Shown in pieces: positions 1 through 8,503 of a stretch of 64,000 bases of DNA. Source of the DNA: Methylobacteriaceae bacterium (GTDB lineage Bacteria; Pseudomonadota; Alphaproteobacteria; Rhizobiales; Beijerinckiaceae); contig JACKJE010000004.1 in assembly GCA_020638135.1 (NCBI GenBank), positions 62,001 through 126,000 of the forward strand. The letters run 5' to 3'. Each line of letters begins with the position of its first letter. Position 1 is the first letter of the stretch. A model generated the notes under the pieces. The model saw only the letters and a program-made list of their open reading frames with translations, had not been told where the DNA came from and made no database searches. A program made the translations under genes and the position numbers.

Positions 1-1242
1 GGCCGCGCTGGCGAACGCTGCGCGCTCAATCTCAGCGGCGACAATATTTCGAAAGACGCAATCGCGCGCGGCGATTTCGTGCTTACGCCCGAATTGCATG
101 CGCCGACCGACCGCATCGACGTCTCGTTCCGCCTGCTGGCGTCGGAGAAGAAGCCGATCGGCCAGTGGACGCCGCTGCGCCTGCATCACGCGGCGAGCGA
201 TGTCGCCGCACGCCTCGTCCTGCTCGGCGACGATCCGATTGCGCCGGGCGACGAGGTCTTCGCGCAGCTCGTGCTCGAAAAGCCGATCGCCGCAGCGGTC
301 GGCGACCGGTTCGTGGCGCGCGACACGACGGCGCAGCGCACGATCGGCGGCGGCGCTTTCGTCGATCTGCGCGCTCCGACGCGCAAGCGTCGCACGCCGG
401 AACGCCGCGCCATTCTCGACGCAGCCGCGCGCCGCGATCCCGCGGATGCCTTGCGCGGCCTGCTCGCGACCGCGCCCTTCTTCGTCGACCTCGACGCCTT
501 CGCCCGCGACCGCGCGCTCGGCGAACAATCATTCGCCGGCGTTGCGCGCGATCTCGACATCGTCGAACTGGCCGGGGGCGGAACCAGGATCGGCCTGGCG
601 CGCGAAACCTTCGCACGCCTCGTCGAAAATCTCGTCGCGACGCTCGCCGCTTTTCATACGGAAAATCCCGATCTGCCGGGCCTCGGTTTCGAACGGCTGC
701 GGCTCGCACTTGAACCGCGCCTGCCCGCACCCGTGTTTCGCGCGTTGCTGCAGTCGCCGGCGCTCGGCGGTCGCGTGTCGCTCGACGGCGCCTGGGCGCG
801 CCTCGCCGAACATCAAGTCCGGCTTCAGCCGGAGGACGAGGCGCTGTGGGCGCGCATAGCGCCGATGATTTCCGACGCCGAACGCTTCCGCCCGCCGCGC
901 GTGCGCGATATCGCCCATGCGCTCGATCTGCGCGAGCCGGACGTGCGTCGTCTGATGAAATTGCTCGGACGCATGGGCAAGGTCGACGAGGTCGCGCACG
1001 ACCATTTCTTCCTGCGCCCGACCGTTGCCGAAATGACCGCGATCGCAGCCGACATTGCGAGCCAGGCGCCAAAAGGCGAGTTCACGGCAGCCCAGTTCCG
1101 CGACCGGCTCGACAACGGCCGCAAGGTCGCGATCCAGATCCTCGAATTCTTCGATCGCCACGGCGTCACGTTTCGGCGCGGCGATCTCCGGCGCATCAAC
1201 CGGCATCGCCTCGATCTGTTCGGCGCGCCGCCGGCCAGTTAG
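1..1242 (+). CDS. selB: Selenocysteine-specific elongation factor SelB (5' end missing)
   Basis: The reading frame is open from the first base of the window, so the GTPase domain lies upstream. What remains is the end of the beta-barrel region (a CALNL segment in the first codons) followed by the C-terminal winged-helix repeats that bind the SECIS hairpin of selenoprotein mRNAs. The last repeat contains FDRHGVTFRRGDLRRIN, typical of SelB ends. The gene stops 19 bases before the selenocysteine tRNA, and that pairing is strong support. SelB delivers Sec-tRNA to UGA codons at the ribosome. No frameshift is seen. selA and a selenoprotein such as formate dehydrogenase would be expected upstream, outside the window. 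Confidence 0.93.
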   Translation, partial: GRAGERCALNLSGDNISKDAIARGDFVLTPELHAPTDRIDVSFRLLASEKKPIGQWTPLRLHHAASDVAARLVLLGDDPIAPGDEVFAQLVLEKPIAAAVGDRFVARDTTAQRTIGGGAFVDLRAPTRKRRTPERRAILDAAARRDPADALRGLLATAPFFVDLDAFARDRALGEQSFAGVARDLDIVELAGGGTRIGLARETFARLVENLVATLAAFHTENPDLPGLGFERLRLALEPRLPAPVFRALLQSPALGGRVSLDGAWARLAEHQVRLQPEDEALWARIAPMISDAERFRPPRVRDIAHALDLREPDVRRLMKLLGRMGKVDEVAHDHFFLRPTVAEMTAIAADIASQAPKGEFTAAQFRDRLDNGRKVAIQILEFFDRHGVTFRRGDLRRINRHRLDLFGAPPAS

Positions 1243-1261
1243 ACTGCGCGTCGATACAAAA

Positions 1262-1357
1262 GGAAGAGAATCGTCCCCGGTGGGGCGTCCGGACTTCAAA
1301 TCCGGGAGGGGCCGCGAGCCGGTCCTTGGTGGGTTCGACTCCCTCTCTCTTCCGCCA
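1262..1357 (+). tRNA. selC: tRNA-Sec (anticodon TCA)
   Basis: A 96-nt tRNA with an 8-bp acceptor stem (GGAAGAGA pairing with TCTCTTCC), an encoded CCA end, a 5-bp anticodon stem CCGGA/TCCGG around the loop CTTCAAA, anticodon TCA at 1296-1298, a long variable arm (about 1306-1328) and the T-loop GTTCGACT. Length, long acceptor, long variable arm and UCA anticodon are all specific to bacterial selenocysteine tRNA. It lies directly downstream of selB, as in many proteobacteria. Confidence 0.97.
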
Positions 1358-1375
1358 ATCTTCGCCTGGATCAGC

Positions 1376-1405
1376 CTGCACTTGAGCGGAATCGCTCAAG
1401 TGCAG
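1376..1405. terminator. Perfect 13-bp inverted repeat between selC and allE
   Basis: The arms CTGCACTTGAGCG and CGCTCAAGTGCAG are perfect and separated by GAAT. The repeat lies 18 bases after selC and 79 bases after the convergent allE stop codon. It has no clear T-run on either strand, so it is a possible bidirectional terminator or a protein-binding palindrome rather than a classical intrinsic terminator. Confidence 0.5.
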
Positions 1406-1484
1406 AAAAGCTGATCGATTTCAAGGTGTAGAGCGCGCGTTTCGTGAAAAACCGGCGTCCACTTTTTCGCCGCGCGCTCCAGGA

Positions 1485-2310
1485 TCAGAAGCCGCCGAGC
1501 TTCGGATGGCGGTTGACGTCCTTGTAGAGAAGATAGCGGAAGCGTCCCGGTCCGCCGGCGTAGCAGGCCTGCGGGCAGAAGGCGCGCAGCCACATGTAGT
1601 CGCCGGCCTCCACCTCCACCCAATCGCGATTGAGCTTGTAGACGGCCTTGCCCTCGAGCACGTAGAGCCCGTGCTCCATCACATGTGTCTCGAGGAAGGG
1701 AATGATCGCGCCCGGTTCGAAAGTCACGATATTGACGTGCATGTCGTGGCGCAGGTCGTCCGGGCTCGACGAATCGCTGCGTCGCCCATCTGCCGTCCGT
1801 ACCGGCCATGGCGCGCAGCGGCGCGTCAGCCTCGTTGGCGACGAAGGCTTCCGGCGCATCGATCCCCTCGACCGCCTCGTAGGCCTTGCGGATCCAGTGG
1901 AATTTCGCCGGTCCCTTGCTCCCGTTCGCAATACGCCAGGAGGCGCCGGCCGGCAGATAGGCGTAGCCGCCTTTCTTCAGAACATGTTTGGCGTTGCCGA
2001 TCGTCAGCGTCGCCTGCCCCTCCACCATGAACAGCACGCTTTCAGCGCGCGGATCGGTGTCCGGCCGGTCGCTGCCGCCGCCGGGCGAGACTTCCATGAT
2101 GTAATGCGTGAAGGTTTCCGCGAAGCCCGACAGCGGGCGCGCGATGATCCAGAGCCGTGTCTTCGCCCAGTGCGGCAGGCAGCTCGTCACGATGTCGCGC
2201 ATCACGCCACGCGGAATGACGGCGTAGGCCTCGGTGAAGACCGCGCGGCCGGTCAACATGTCCGTCTGCGGCGGATGCCCGCCCAACGCGGAATAATAGT
2301 TACGATCCAT
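1485..2310 (-). CDS. allE: (S)-ureidoglycine aminohydrolase, bicupin (frameshifted)
   Basis: AllE releases ammonia from (S)-ureidoglycine to give (S)-ureidoglycolate in allantoin breakdown. The start is ATG at 2310 (MDRNYYSALGGHPP). The N-terminal cupin runs through RAVFTEAYAVIPRGVMRD and VLFMVEGQATLTIG. The C-terminal cupin has DLRHDMHVNIVTFEPGA, ETHVMEHGLYVLEG and a YKDVNRHP end, all typical of the family. The two halves are in different frames, joined by a one-base shift near 1755-1775, so it is either an error or a broken gene. Full length is about 275 residues, as expected. It lies 19 bases downstream of allA on the same strand, in the operon puuD-allA-allE. Confidence 0.9.
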
Positions 2311-2329
2311 TTTGTCCTCGTGTCGCGCG

Positions 2330-2824
2330 TCAGGGCGCAAGCGACAGCCGCTCGGCTGCGCTCAATTCATATTCCTCGAGATTGTTTCCCGGTCCCGTCC
2401 GGTCGATGACGAGGAACAGGCTGTCTTCGTCCAGCACGAGCAACGGATGATGCCACACGTTGCGCGCATAATTCACGCCCTGCCGGCCGGTGGCGCGAAA
2501 GGCGCGATAGGTGGCGGCGTCGCCGGGATCGCCGCACACCACGACAAGCCATGGCCGGGCCTGCATGGGCGCGAACAGCTGGCTGCCGAGCGGATGCCGC
2601 TCCATCAGCGCGATGTCGATCGGCGCCGGGCGCGGCTGCGCGGTGAACAGGCTGACATTGACCGCACCGCCTTCGCTCGCGACATCGATCTTCGCCTGCC
2701 CGTCGCAGCGCTGCGCAAAGCCCTGGTTGATCGTGATATGCGCAGCGCCGTCGGCGTCGATCACGTCGCCGAAGGGGGCGAAGCTCTCGCGCGTCAGTGG
2801 TTCGATCTTCAATGCGTGCGTCAT
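2330..2824 (-). CDS. allA: Ureidoglycolate lyase
   Basis: A protein of 164 residues beginning MTHALKIEPLTRESFAPFGDVI, the standard N-terminus of AllA. AllA splits (S)-ureidoglycolate into glyoxylate and urea, the last step of the allantoin branch. Family marks include the stretch around PWLVVVCGDPG and WHHPLLVLDE. The ATG overlaps the puuD stop codon in an ATGA arrangement, so translation is probably coupled. Its order with puuD and allE gives the final three enzymes on one minus-strand transcript. The reading frame is intact. Confidence 0.93.
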   Translation of the reverse strand: MTHALKIEPLTRESFAPFGDVIDADGAAHITINQGFAQRCDGQAKIDVASEGGAVNVSLFTAQPRPAPIDIALMERHPLGSQLFAPMQARPWLVVVCGDPGDAATYRAFRATGRQGVNYARNVWHHPLLVLDEDSLFLVIDRTGPGNNLEEYELSAAERLSLAP

Positions 2825-4038
2825 TTGGCGACGAGCCAGTTCGCCAGGACCACGCGTTCCTCGCGCGTCATTTCCGTGATGTTGTTCGGCGGCATGGCGT
2901 GGGTCAGCACCGCCTGCAGGCGTACGAGATCCGCGTTGCGCGCGATATTGGCGGGCGTATCGAGCAGCACGCCCTTGGGCGGCGAGGCGAGGCCGGTCCA
3001 CACGGGCTCGGCCGCATGGCACATGGCGCAGCGGCTCGTCAGCACATCCTCGACATCTTTTGGCACATGCGCGCTGGCGGCCGCGACGGCGGGCGTCGCC
3101 AAAGCGGGCATGCCGAGTTTCTGGCGCCCGGCCGGATTGGAAAGCATCGACAGCCAGATCGCGATGACGACGCATAGGGCGGCGACGGCCCATGCCCACC
3201 ACTTGTCGCCTTTGCCGGCGTGACGCTGGTTGTAGAAGTAGCGCACCAGCGCGCCGGCGATCAGGATGAAGCCGACCATCAACCAGGCGTAGGGCGACAT
3301 GAAGGTCATCGGGTAATGGCCCGAGATCATCAGGAACAGCACCGGCAGGGTCAGGTAATTATTGTGCGTCGAGCGGGTCTTGGCCTGCTTGCCGTATTTC
3401 GGATCGGGCGCGCGCCCGGCGATCAGGTCGGCGACGACGATCTTCGTGTTCGGGATGATGTTCATGAACACGTTGCCGGTCATGATCGTGCCCATCAGCG
3501 CGCCGGTATGCAGCAGCGCGCCGCGCCCGGAGAACATGTGCTGGAAGAAAAAGGCCATCGCCATCACGAAAGCGAAGCCGACGGCCGCCAGCGCCACTTC
3601 ATTGTTGGCGAGCGGCGACCTGCACAGGAAATCGTAGACGATCCAGCCGACCGCGAGCCCGCCGATGCCGACCGCCGCCGCCTGCAATGGCGTCAGCGCG
3701 CGCACGCCGGGGTCGATCAGATAGAGGTCGGCGCCGAGATAATAGACCCAGACGAGCAGCGAGAAGCCGGAAACCCAGGTCGAGTAGGATTCCCATTTGT
3801 GCCACATCAGCTCGGCCGGCATCTTGTCCGGCGCGACGAGATATTTGCGCACCTGATAGAAGCCGCCGCCGTGCACTTCCCACGCCTCGCCGCCCTTGCC
3901 GGCGGGGATTTCCGGGATCGCCTTGATCGAAGCGTCGAGATGCATGAAATAGAAGGACGAGCCGATCCAGGCGATGCCCGTGATGATGTGGGTCCAGCGC
4001 AAGAGCAGCCCGCCCCATTCCAACGCGATAGCGTCCAT
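2821..4038 (-). CDS. puuD: Urate hydroxylase PuuD (membrane protein with cytochrome c domain)
   Basis: 405 residues. PuuD oxidises urate to 5-hydroxyisourate at the inner membrane and passes electrons on through its own cytochrome c domain. The N-terminal part has about eight hydrophobic segments, starting MDAIALEWGGLLLRWTHIITG and including GIAWIGSSFYFMHLD. The C-terminal domain has one haem c site, CAMCH, and a downstream MPPNNIT methionine ligand region. The start at 4038 fits the family; an upstream extension of the frame has no homology. It is transcribed away from a LysR gene and starts the operon puuD-allA-allE. Confidence 0.95.
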   Translation of the reverse strand: MDAIALEWGGLLLRWTHIITGIAWIGSSFYFMHLDASIKAIPEIPAGKGGEAWEVHGGGFYQVRKYLVAPDKMPAELMWHKWESYSTWVSGFSLLVWVYYLGADLYLIDPGVRALTPLQAAAVGIGGLAVGWIVYDFLCRSPLANNEVALAAVGFAFVMAMAFFFQHMFSGRGALLHTGALMGTIMTGNVFMNIIPNTKIVVADLIAGRAPDPKYGKQAKTRSTHNNYLTLPVLFLMISGHYPMTFMSPYAWLMVGFILIAGALVRYFYNQRHAGKGDKWWAWAVAALCVVIAIWLSMLSNPAGRQKLGMPALATPAVAAASAHVPKDVEDVLTSRCAMCHAAEPVWTGLASPPKGVLLDTPANIARNADLVRLQAVLTHAMPPNNITEMTREERVVLANWLVAK

Positions 4039-4095
4039 GCTGTTCTCCGTCAGTCGCGCAGGCACTCTAGGCCGGCGACGCTTCACGCGATATTG

Positions 4096-4119
4096 TTGGA
4101 AAGCGCGCAGACTTTCAAA
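4096..4119. promoter_or_regulatory. Inverted repeat in the puuD-lysR intergenic region
   Basis: TTGGAAAG and CTTTCAAA face each other across 8 bases, with 7 of 8 positions matching. The site ends 12 bases before the lysR start and lies in the divergent promoter region, where an autoregulating LysR protein normally binds. A related TTTCAAA/TTTGAA repeat lies ahead of hiuH. Operator function is inferred. Confidence 0.45.
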
Positions 4120-4131
4120 CGGGATCGCTGA

Positions 4132-5080
4132 ATGCTCTCGCTCGACAATATTCGTGTTTTCGTTCGCGCGGTGGAACTCGGCTCCTTCTCCGCCGCGGGC
4201 CGCAGCATGCGGCTGTCGGCGGCCGTTGTCAGCCACCGAATCCGCAGCCTCGAAAAGTCGCTGGCCTGCCGTCTGTTCAATCGCACGACGCGCAAAATGT
4301 TCCTGACCGAGCAGGGTCGCGTATTTTATGAGCACTGCCTGGATATTTCGCAGGCGCTCGAGCGCGCGGAAGCCAGCGTGTCGGACAAGGGCGCGCCGCC
4401 GCGCGGCCTGTTGAAAGTGACCGCCCCGCTCGGCTTCGGCCAGCGCGTGGTCGCGCCCTTCCTGCCGCGCTTTCAGGCGCGCTATCCGGAAATCGACGTC
4501 ACGCTGCGCCTCTCCGACTATCTGGTCGACCTCTTCACCGAGGCTGTCGATGTCGCCGTGCGCATGGACCGTCTGCCCGATTCCTCGCTGATCGTCCGCA
4601 AGATCGCCGACATCGACCGCGTGCTCTGCGCTGCGCCCGCCTATATCGACAGCGCGGCGCGCCGAAGTCGATCGCCGATCTCGAAAAACACCGCTGCCTC
4701 ATGCTGCGCTATCCAGGCTCCCGCCAGTTCCGCTGGACCCTGCAGCGCGGCGACCGCGCGGTGTCGGCGATGGTGTCGGGCGGTCTCGACGCCGACGCCG
4801 GCGACGTGCTGACGCAATGGGCGCTCGCCGGCGAGGGCATTGTCATGAAACCGCTGTTCGAGGTCGCCGAGCATCTGCGCACCGGCGAGCTCGTGCCGTT
4901 CTGCCCGACAATCCGCCGACGCCGGTCACGCTCGCCATCCTGCACGCCTATCAGCGCATGGCGCCGCCCAAGGTGCGCGCCTTTGCCGACGCCCTGGCCG
5001 ACGAGGCGCGCGACCACATCGAAACGGCGCTGGCCGTCGCGCGCCCCGCCAGGGCCCGGCGGCGGCGCACCGCGGGCTGA
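4132..5080 (+). CDS. LysR-family regulator of urate catabolism (two frameshifts)
   Basis: The N-terminal winged helix is clear (MLSLDNIRVFVRAVELGSFS, then LFNRTTRKMFLTEQG), followed by a substrate-binding domain of the CrgA/DsdC type (GLLKVTAPLGFGQRVVAPFLP). Homology continues through three frames: a shift near 4655 brings in a segment containing LMLRYPGSRQFRW, and another near 4905 leads to PVTLAILHAYQRMAPPKVRAF and the stop at 5080. The total of about 315 residues is normal for LysR. It lies between puuD (divergent) and hiuH, so it is likely to control both arms of purine breakdown, perhaps responding to urate or allantoin. The effector is not known from the sequence. Confidence 0.88.
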
Positions 5081-5113
5081 TCCGCGCGATTGGGGCGCGT
5101 AGGCGAGCGCAGT

Positions 5114-5130
5114 TTCAAAAAATATTTGAA
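5114..5130. promoter_or_regulatory. Inverted repeat upstream of hiuH, possible LysR site
   Basis: TTCAAA-AAATA-TTTGAA is a perfect 6-bp inverted repeat in the short lysR-hiuH gap, 48 bases ahead of hiuH. It shares the TTTCAAA half-site with the repeat at 4096-4119, which suggests the same regulator binds both. Confidence 0.45.
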
Positions 5131-5178
5131 TGTGGAAGCATTACACGCTGTTAGAATGAGCCCAGCAGGGAGTGGGGC

Positions 5179-5535
5179 ATGGGCCGTCTGTCGACACATG
5201 TGCTGGACATTCAGGCCGGGCGGCCGGCGGCGGGCGTCGCCATCGAACTCCTGCGCATCGGCACGGACGGCGCGGCGTCGACCGTCAAGACGACCCGCAC
5301 CAATGCCGATGGACGCACCGACGCGCCATTGCTGGCGGGCGACGAACTGACGGCGGGCGTCTACGAACTGCGCTTCCACGCTGGCGATTATTTTCGCGGC
5401 GCGGGCCAGGCGCTGCCCGAGCCCCTCTTCGTCGATATCGTGCCGATCCGCTTCGGCGTCGCCGACGCGGCCGGCCACTACCATGTGCCGCTGCTCGTTT
5501 CGCCCTGGGCCTTTTCGACCTACCGGGGCTCGTAG
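5179..5535 (+). CDS. hiuH: 5-hydroxyisourate hydrolase (transthyretin-like)
   Basis: 118 residues. HiuH hydrolyses 5-hydroxyisourate, the product of PuuD, to OHCU. The family signatures are present: the N-terminal LSTHVLDIQAGRPAAGV with the active-site histidine, an internal arginine/histidine sheet, and the C-terminal YRGS tetrapeptide that defines HiuH against transthyretin. A GGGAG ribosome-binding site precedes the ATG. It is followed 3 bases later by the fused puuE-uraD gene, so the two are probably co-transcribed. Confidence 0.96.
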   Translation: MGRLSTHVLDIQAGRPAAGVAIELLRIGTDGAASTVKTTRTNADGRTDAPLLAGDELTAGVYELRFHAGDYFRGAGQALPEPLFVDIVPIRFGVADAAGHYHVPLLVSPWAFSTYRGS

Positions 5536-5538
5536 GAC

Positions 5539-6953
5539 ATGGCCGCCTATCCCCGCGACATGATCGGCTACGGCGAGACGCCGCCGCACGCGCGCTGGCC
5601 GGGCGAGGCGCGGATCGCGCTGCAATTCGTCGTCAATTACGAAGAGGGCGGCGAGAACAACATCCTGCATGGCGATCCGGCTTCGGAGGCCTTTCTGTCC
5701 GAGATCGTCGGCGCGCAGCCCTGGCCCGGCCAGCGCCACATGAACATGGAATCGATCTACGAATACGGCTCGCGCGCCGGCTTCTGGCGCCTGCTGCGCA
5801 TGTTCGGCGAGCGCGCCATGCCGGTCACCGTTTTCGGCGTCGCCACCGCGCTGGCGCGCAATCCGCAAGCCGTCGCCGCCATGAAGGCCGCCGGCTGGGA
5901 AATGGCCAGCCACGGCCTCAAATGGATCGACTACAAGGATGTGACGCCGGAGAAGGAGCGCGCCGACATTGCCGAAGCGATCCGGCTGCACACGGAGGTC
6001 GTCGGCGAGCGTCCGCTCGGCTTCTATCAGGGCCGCACGAGCGAAAATACGATCCCGCTGACGATCGAAGATGGCGGCTTTCTCTATTCGGCCGACGTCT
6101 ACGCCGACGAGCTGCCCTACTGGCATGACGACGGCAAACGCCAGCAATTGCTCGTGCCTTACACGCTCGACGCCAACGACATGCGCTTCGCCACGCCGCA
6201 GGGCTTCAACAGCGGCGACCAGTTCTTCGCCTATCTCAAGGACAGTTTCGACACGCTCTACGCCGAAGGCGACGACCGGCCGAAAATGCTGTCGGTCGGC
6301 CTGCACTGCCGTCTCGTCGGCCGGCCGGGCCGTGCGGCCGCGCTGGCGCGCTTCTCGATTATGTGCGCGGCCACGATCGCGTCTGGGTCGCGACCCGCCT
6401 CGACATCGCCCGCCACTGGATCAGGACGCATCCGCCCAAGGGCGGCTATGCGCCGAGCCGCATGGGCGGCGCATTGTTCACGGAAGTCTTCGGCGACATC
6501 TACGAGCACACGCCGCAGATCGCGGCAGGCGCCCACGCCAGGGGCCTCGGGCCGGGATGCGATACGGCGGGCGGCCTGCACGAGGCTATGGCCGTGGTCG
6601 CGCGCGCCATGCCGAAGGACGACAAGCTCGCGCTGATCCGCGCCCATCCCGATCTCGCCGGCCGTCTTGCGCTCGCCAAGGGCCTGACCGTGGATTCCAC
6701 GAAAGAGCAGGGCGGCGCCGGCCTCGACCGGCTGACCCCGGCCGAGCTCGAGCGTTTCACGCAACTCAACGAGTCCTACAAGGCCAAATTCGGCTTCCCC
6801 TTCATCATGGCGGTGAAGGGCTCGACCAAGGACGAAATTCTCGCGGCATTTGAACGGCGTATCGGCCATACGCCGGAAACGGAATTTGCTGAGGCGCTGA
6901 CGCAGATCGAAAAGATCGCGCTGTTGCGCCTGCGCGACAGATTGCCGGCGTAA
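5539..6953 (+). CDS. puuE: Fused allantoinase PuuE / OHCU decarboxylase UraD (one frameshift)
   Basis: The N-terminal 300 residues are a polysaccharide-deacetylase-type allantoinase (MIGYGETPPHARWP, VNYEEGGENN, EIASHG-like region EMASHGLKWIDY, and HCRLVGRPGRAAAL). The C-terminal part, from about base 6460, is UraD: MGGALFTEVFGDIYEHTPQI, LIRAHPDLAGRLA and FGFPFIMAVKG. UraD turns OHCU into S-allantoin, and PuuE opens allantoin to allantoate. The two are joined in one polypeptide, a fusion known in rhizobia and relatives. One base appears to be missing near 6355, inside the PuuE part (ARF|DYVRGHDRVW). The gene sits between hiuH and the nucleobase permease. Confidence 0.92.
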
Positions 6954-7015
6954 GGGCGCCGGTTTTGCATGTGTAGCAAACGACAGATTTGCGCACAGAT
7001 TTGGAGAGGCGACAG

Positions 7016-8402
7016 ATGAGCGAAACGACCGAACACGGCGTGGACGAAGTCCTGCCGCCGCAGCGCCTCGCCGCGCTCGGCATCCAGCACGTTCTTGTGA
7101 TGTACGCCGGCGCGGTGGCCGTGCCCTTCATCATTTCCGGCGCGCTCGGCCTGTCGCCGGAGCAGCGCACGCTGCTCATCAACGCCGACCTCTTCGCCTG
7201 TGGACTGGCGACGCTGGTGCAGTCGCTCGGCTTCCCGGGCGTCGGCATCCGAATGCCCGTGATGATGGGCGTTACCTTCGCTTCCGTCGCGCCCATGCTC
7301 GCGATGATCGGCGCCGGCAAGGCCGCCGGCGCGACGCCGACCGCGACGCTGCTCAGCATCTATGGCGCGGTGATCGCCGCCGGCGTCTTCGCCGTGCTGG
7401 TCTCGCCGCTGATCGGCAGGCTCATCCGCTTCTTCCCGCCGGTCGTCACCGGCACGATCATCGCGGTCATCGGCATCACGCTGATGCGCATCGGCATCGG
7501 CTGGGCTGGCGGCGCCTTGCCGATGTTGAAGAAGAAGGTCGACGGCGTGATGATCGACGTCCCCAATCCCGCCTTCGGCCAGCCCGAGAATCCTCGCCAT
7601 CGCGGCGGTCGTGCTCGTCGCGATCCTCTTGATCTCGCGCTTCTCGAAGGGCTTCTTCGCCAATATCGCGGTGCTGCTCGGAATCGTGATCGGCGCGATC
7701 ATCGCGGCCGTCATGGGCAAGCTGAACACCGGCCTGATCGCCAATGCGTCCTGGTTCGGCCTCGTCTATCCCTTCCAGTTCGGCATGCCGACCTTCGACT
7801 TCTGGTCGATCCTGACCATGTGCATCGTCATGATCGTCGTCATGGTGGAATCGACGGGCATGTTCCTCGCGCTCGGCGAAATGACCGGCAAGAACGTCGA
7901 TTCGAAGGAGCTGGCCAAGGGTCTGCGCGCCGACGGCGTCGGCACGATCCTCGGCGGCATCATGAACACCTTCCCCTACACGTCCTATTCGCAGAACGTG
8001 GGCCTCGTCGGCGTGACCGGCGTGCGTTCGCGCTGGGTGGCGGTGGCGGGCGGCGTGATCCTGCTTATGCTCGGCCTCATCCCCAAGCTCGCCGCGATCT
8101 TCGGCGCGATCCCGGTCAGCGTGCTCGGCGGCGCGGGCCTCGTCATGTTCGGCATGGTGGCGGCGACCGGTATTCGCATCCTGTCGAGCGTCGACTACAC
8201 CTCCAACCGCAACAATCTGCTGATCGTCGCGCTCGGCATCGGCTTCGGCATGATCACGCTGATCGCGCCGCACTTCTTCGAGGCCTTCCCGAAGCAGCTC
8301 AAGCCGCTGCTCGAATCGGGCATTCTGCTGACGACGATCGTCACCGTCGCGCTCAACGCCTTCTTCAATGGCGCGGGCTCGGCGGAGGCGAAGGCGCACT
8401 GA
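7016..8402 (+). CDS. Nucleobase:cation symporter-2 family permease, urate/xanthine type (frameshifted)
   Basis: About 462 residues with some 12 to 14 membrane segments. The start MSETTEHGVDEVLPPQRLA and LGIQHVLVMYAGAVAVPFI are typical of the NCS2 (uracil-xanthine permease) family, as is the QNVGLVGVTGVRSR motif near the C-terminus. Position after hiuH and puuE-uraD points to urate or xanthine import rather than uracil. One extra base near 7590 splits the gene; homology continues from AIAAVVLVAILLISRF. An intrinsic terminator follows 26 bases after the stop. Confidence 0.9.
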
Positions 8403-8427
8403 GCCGTCCGGCAGGCGTCAACACGAA

Positions 8428-8457
8428 ACGCGGGGCCGCAAGCCCCGCGTTTTTGTT
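8428..8457 (+). terminator. Intrinsic terminator after the permease gene
   Basis: Nine-bp stem ACGCGGGGC / GCCCCGCGT with loop CGCAA, followed by TTTTTGTTT. It ends the lysR/hiuH/puuE/permease side of the purine cluster. Confidence 0.85.
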
Positions 8458-8470
8458 TGGCGCGACCGTT

Positions 8471-8496
8471 ATCCCTCCCCACAAGGGGGGAGGGCA
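8471..8496. repeat. CCCTCCCC...GGGGAGGG palindromic repeat
   Basis: TCCCTCCCC-acaa-GGGGGGAGGG. One of at least six copies of this short intergenic palindrome in the window (also near 29742, 31872, 47521, 61123 and 62961). Confidence 0.7.
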
Positions 8497-8503
8497 GTTC
8501 ATC

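Noticed and set aside
79..1242. Start of selB at base 79
   Set aside because: The frame stays open with SelB homology back to base 1, so this GTG is internal.
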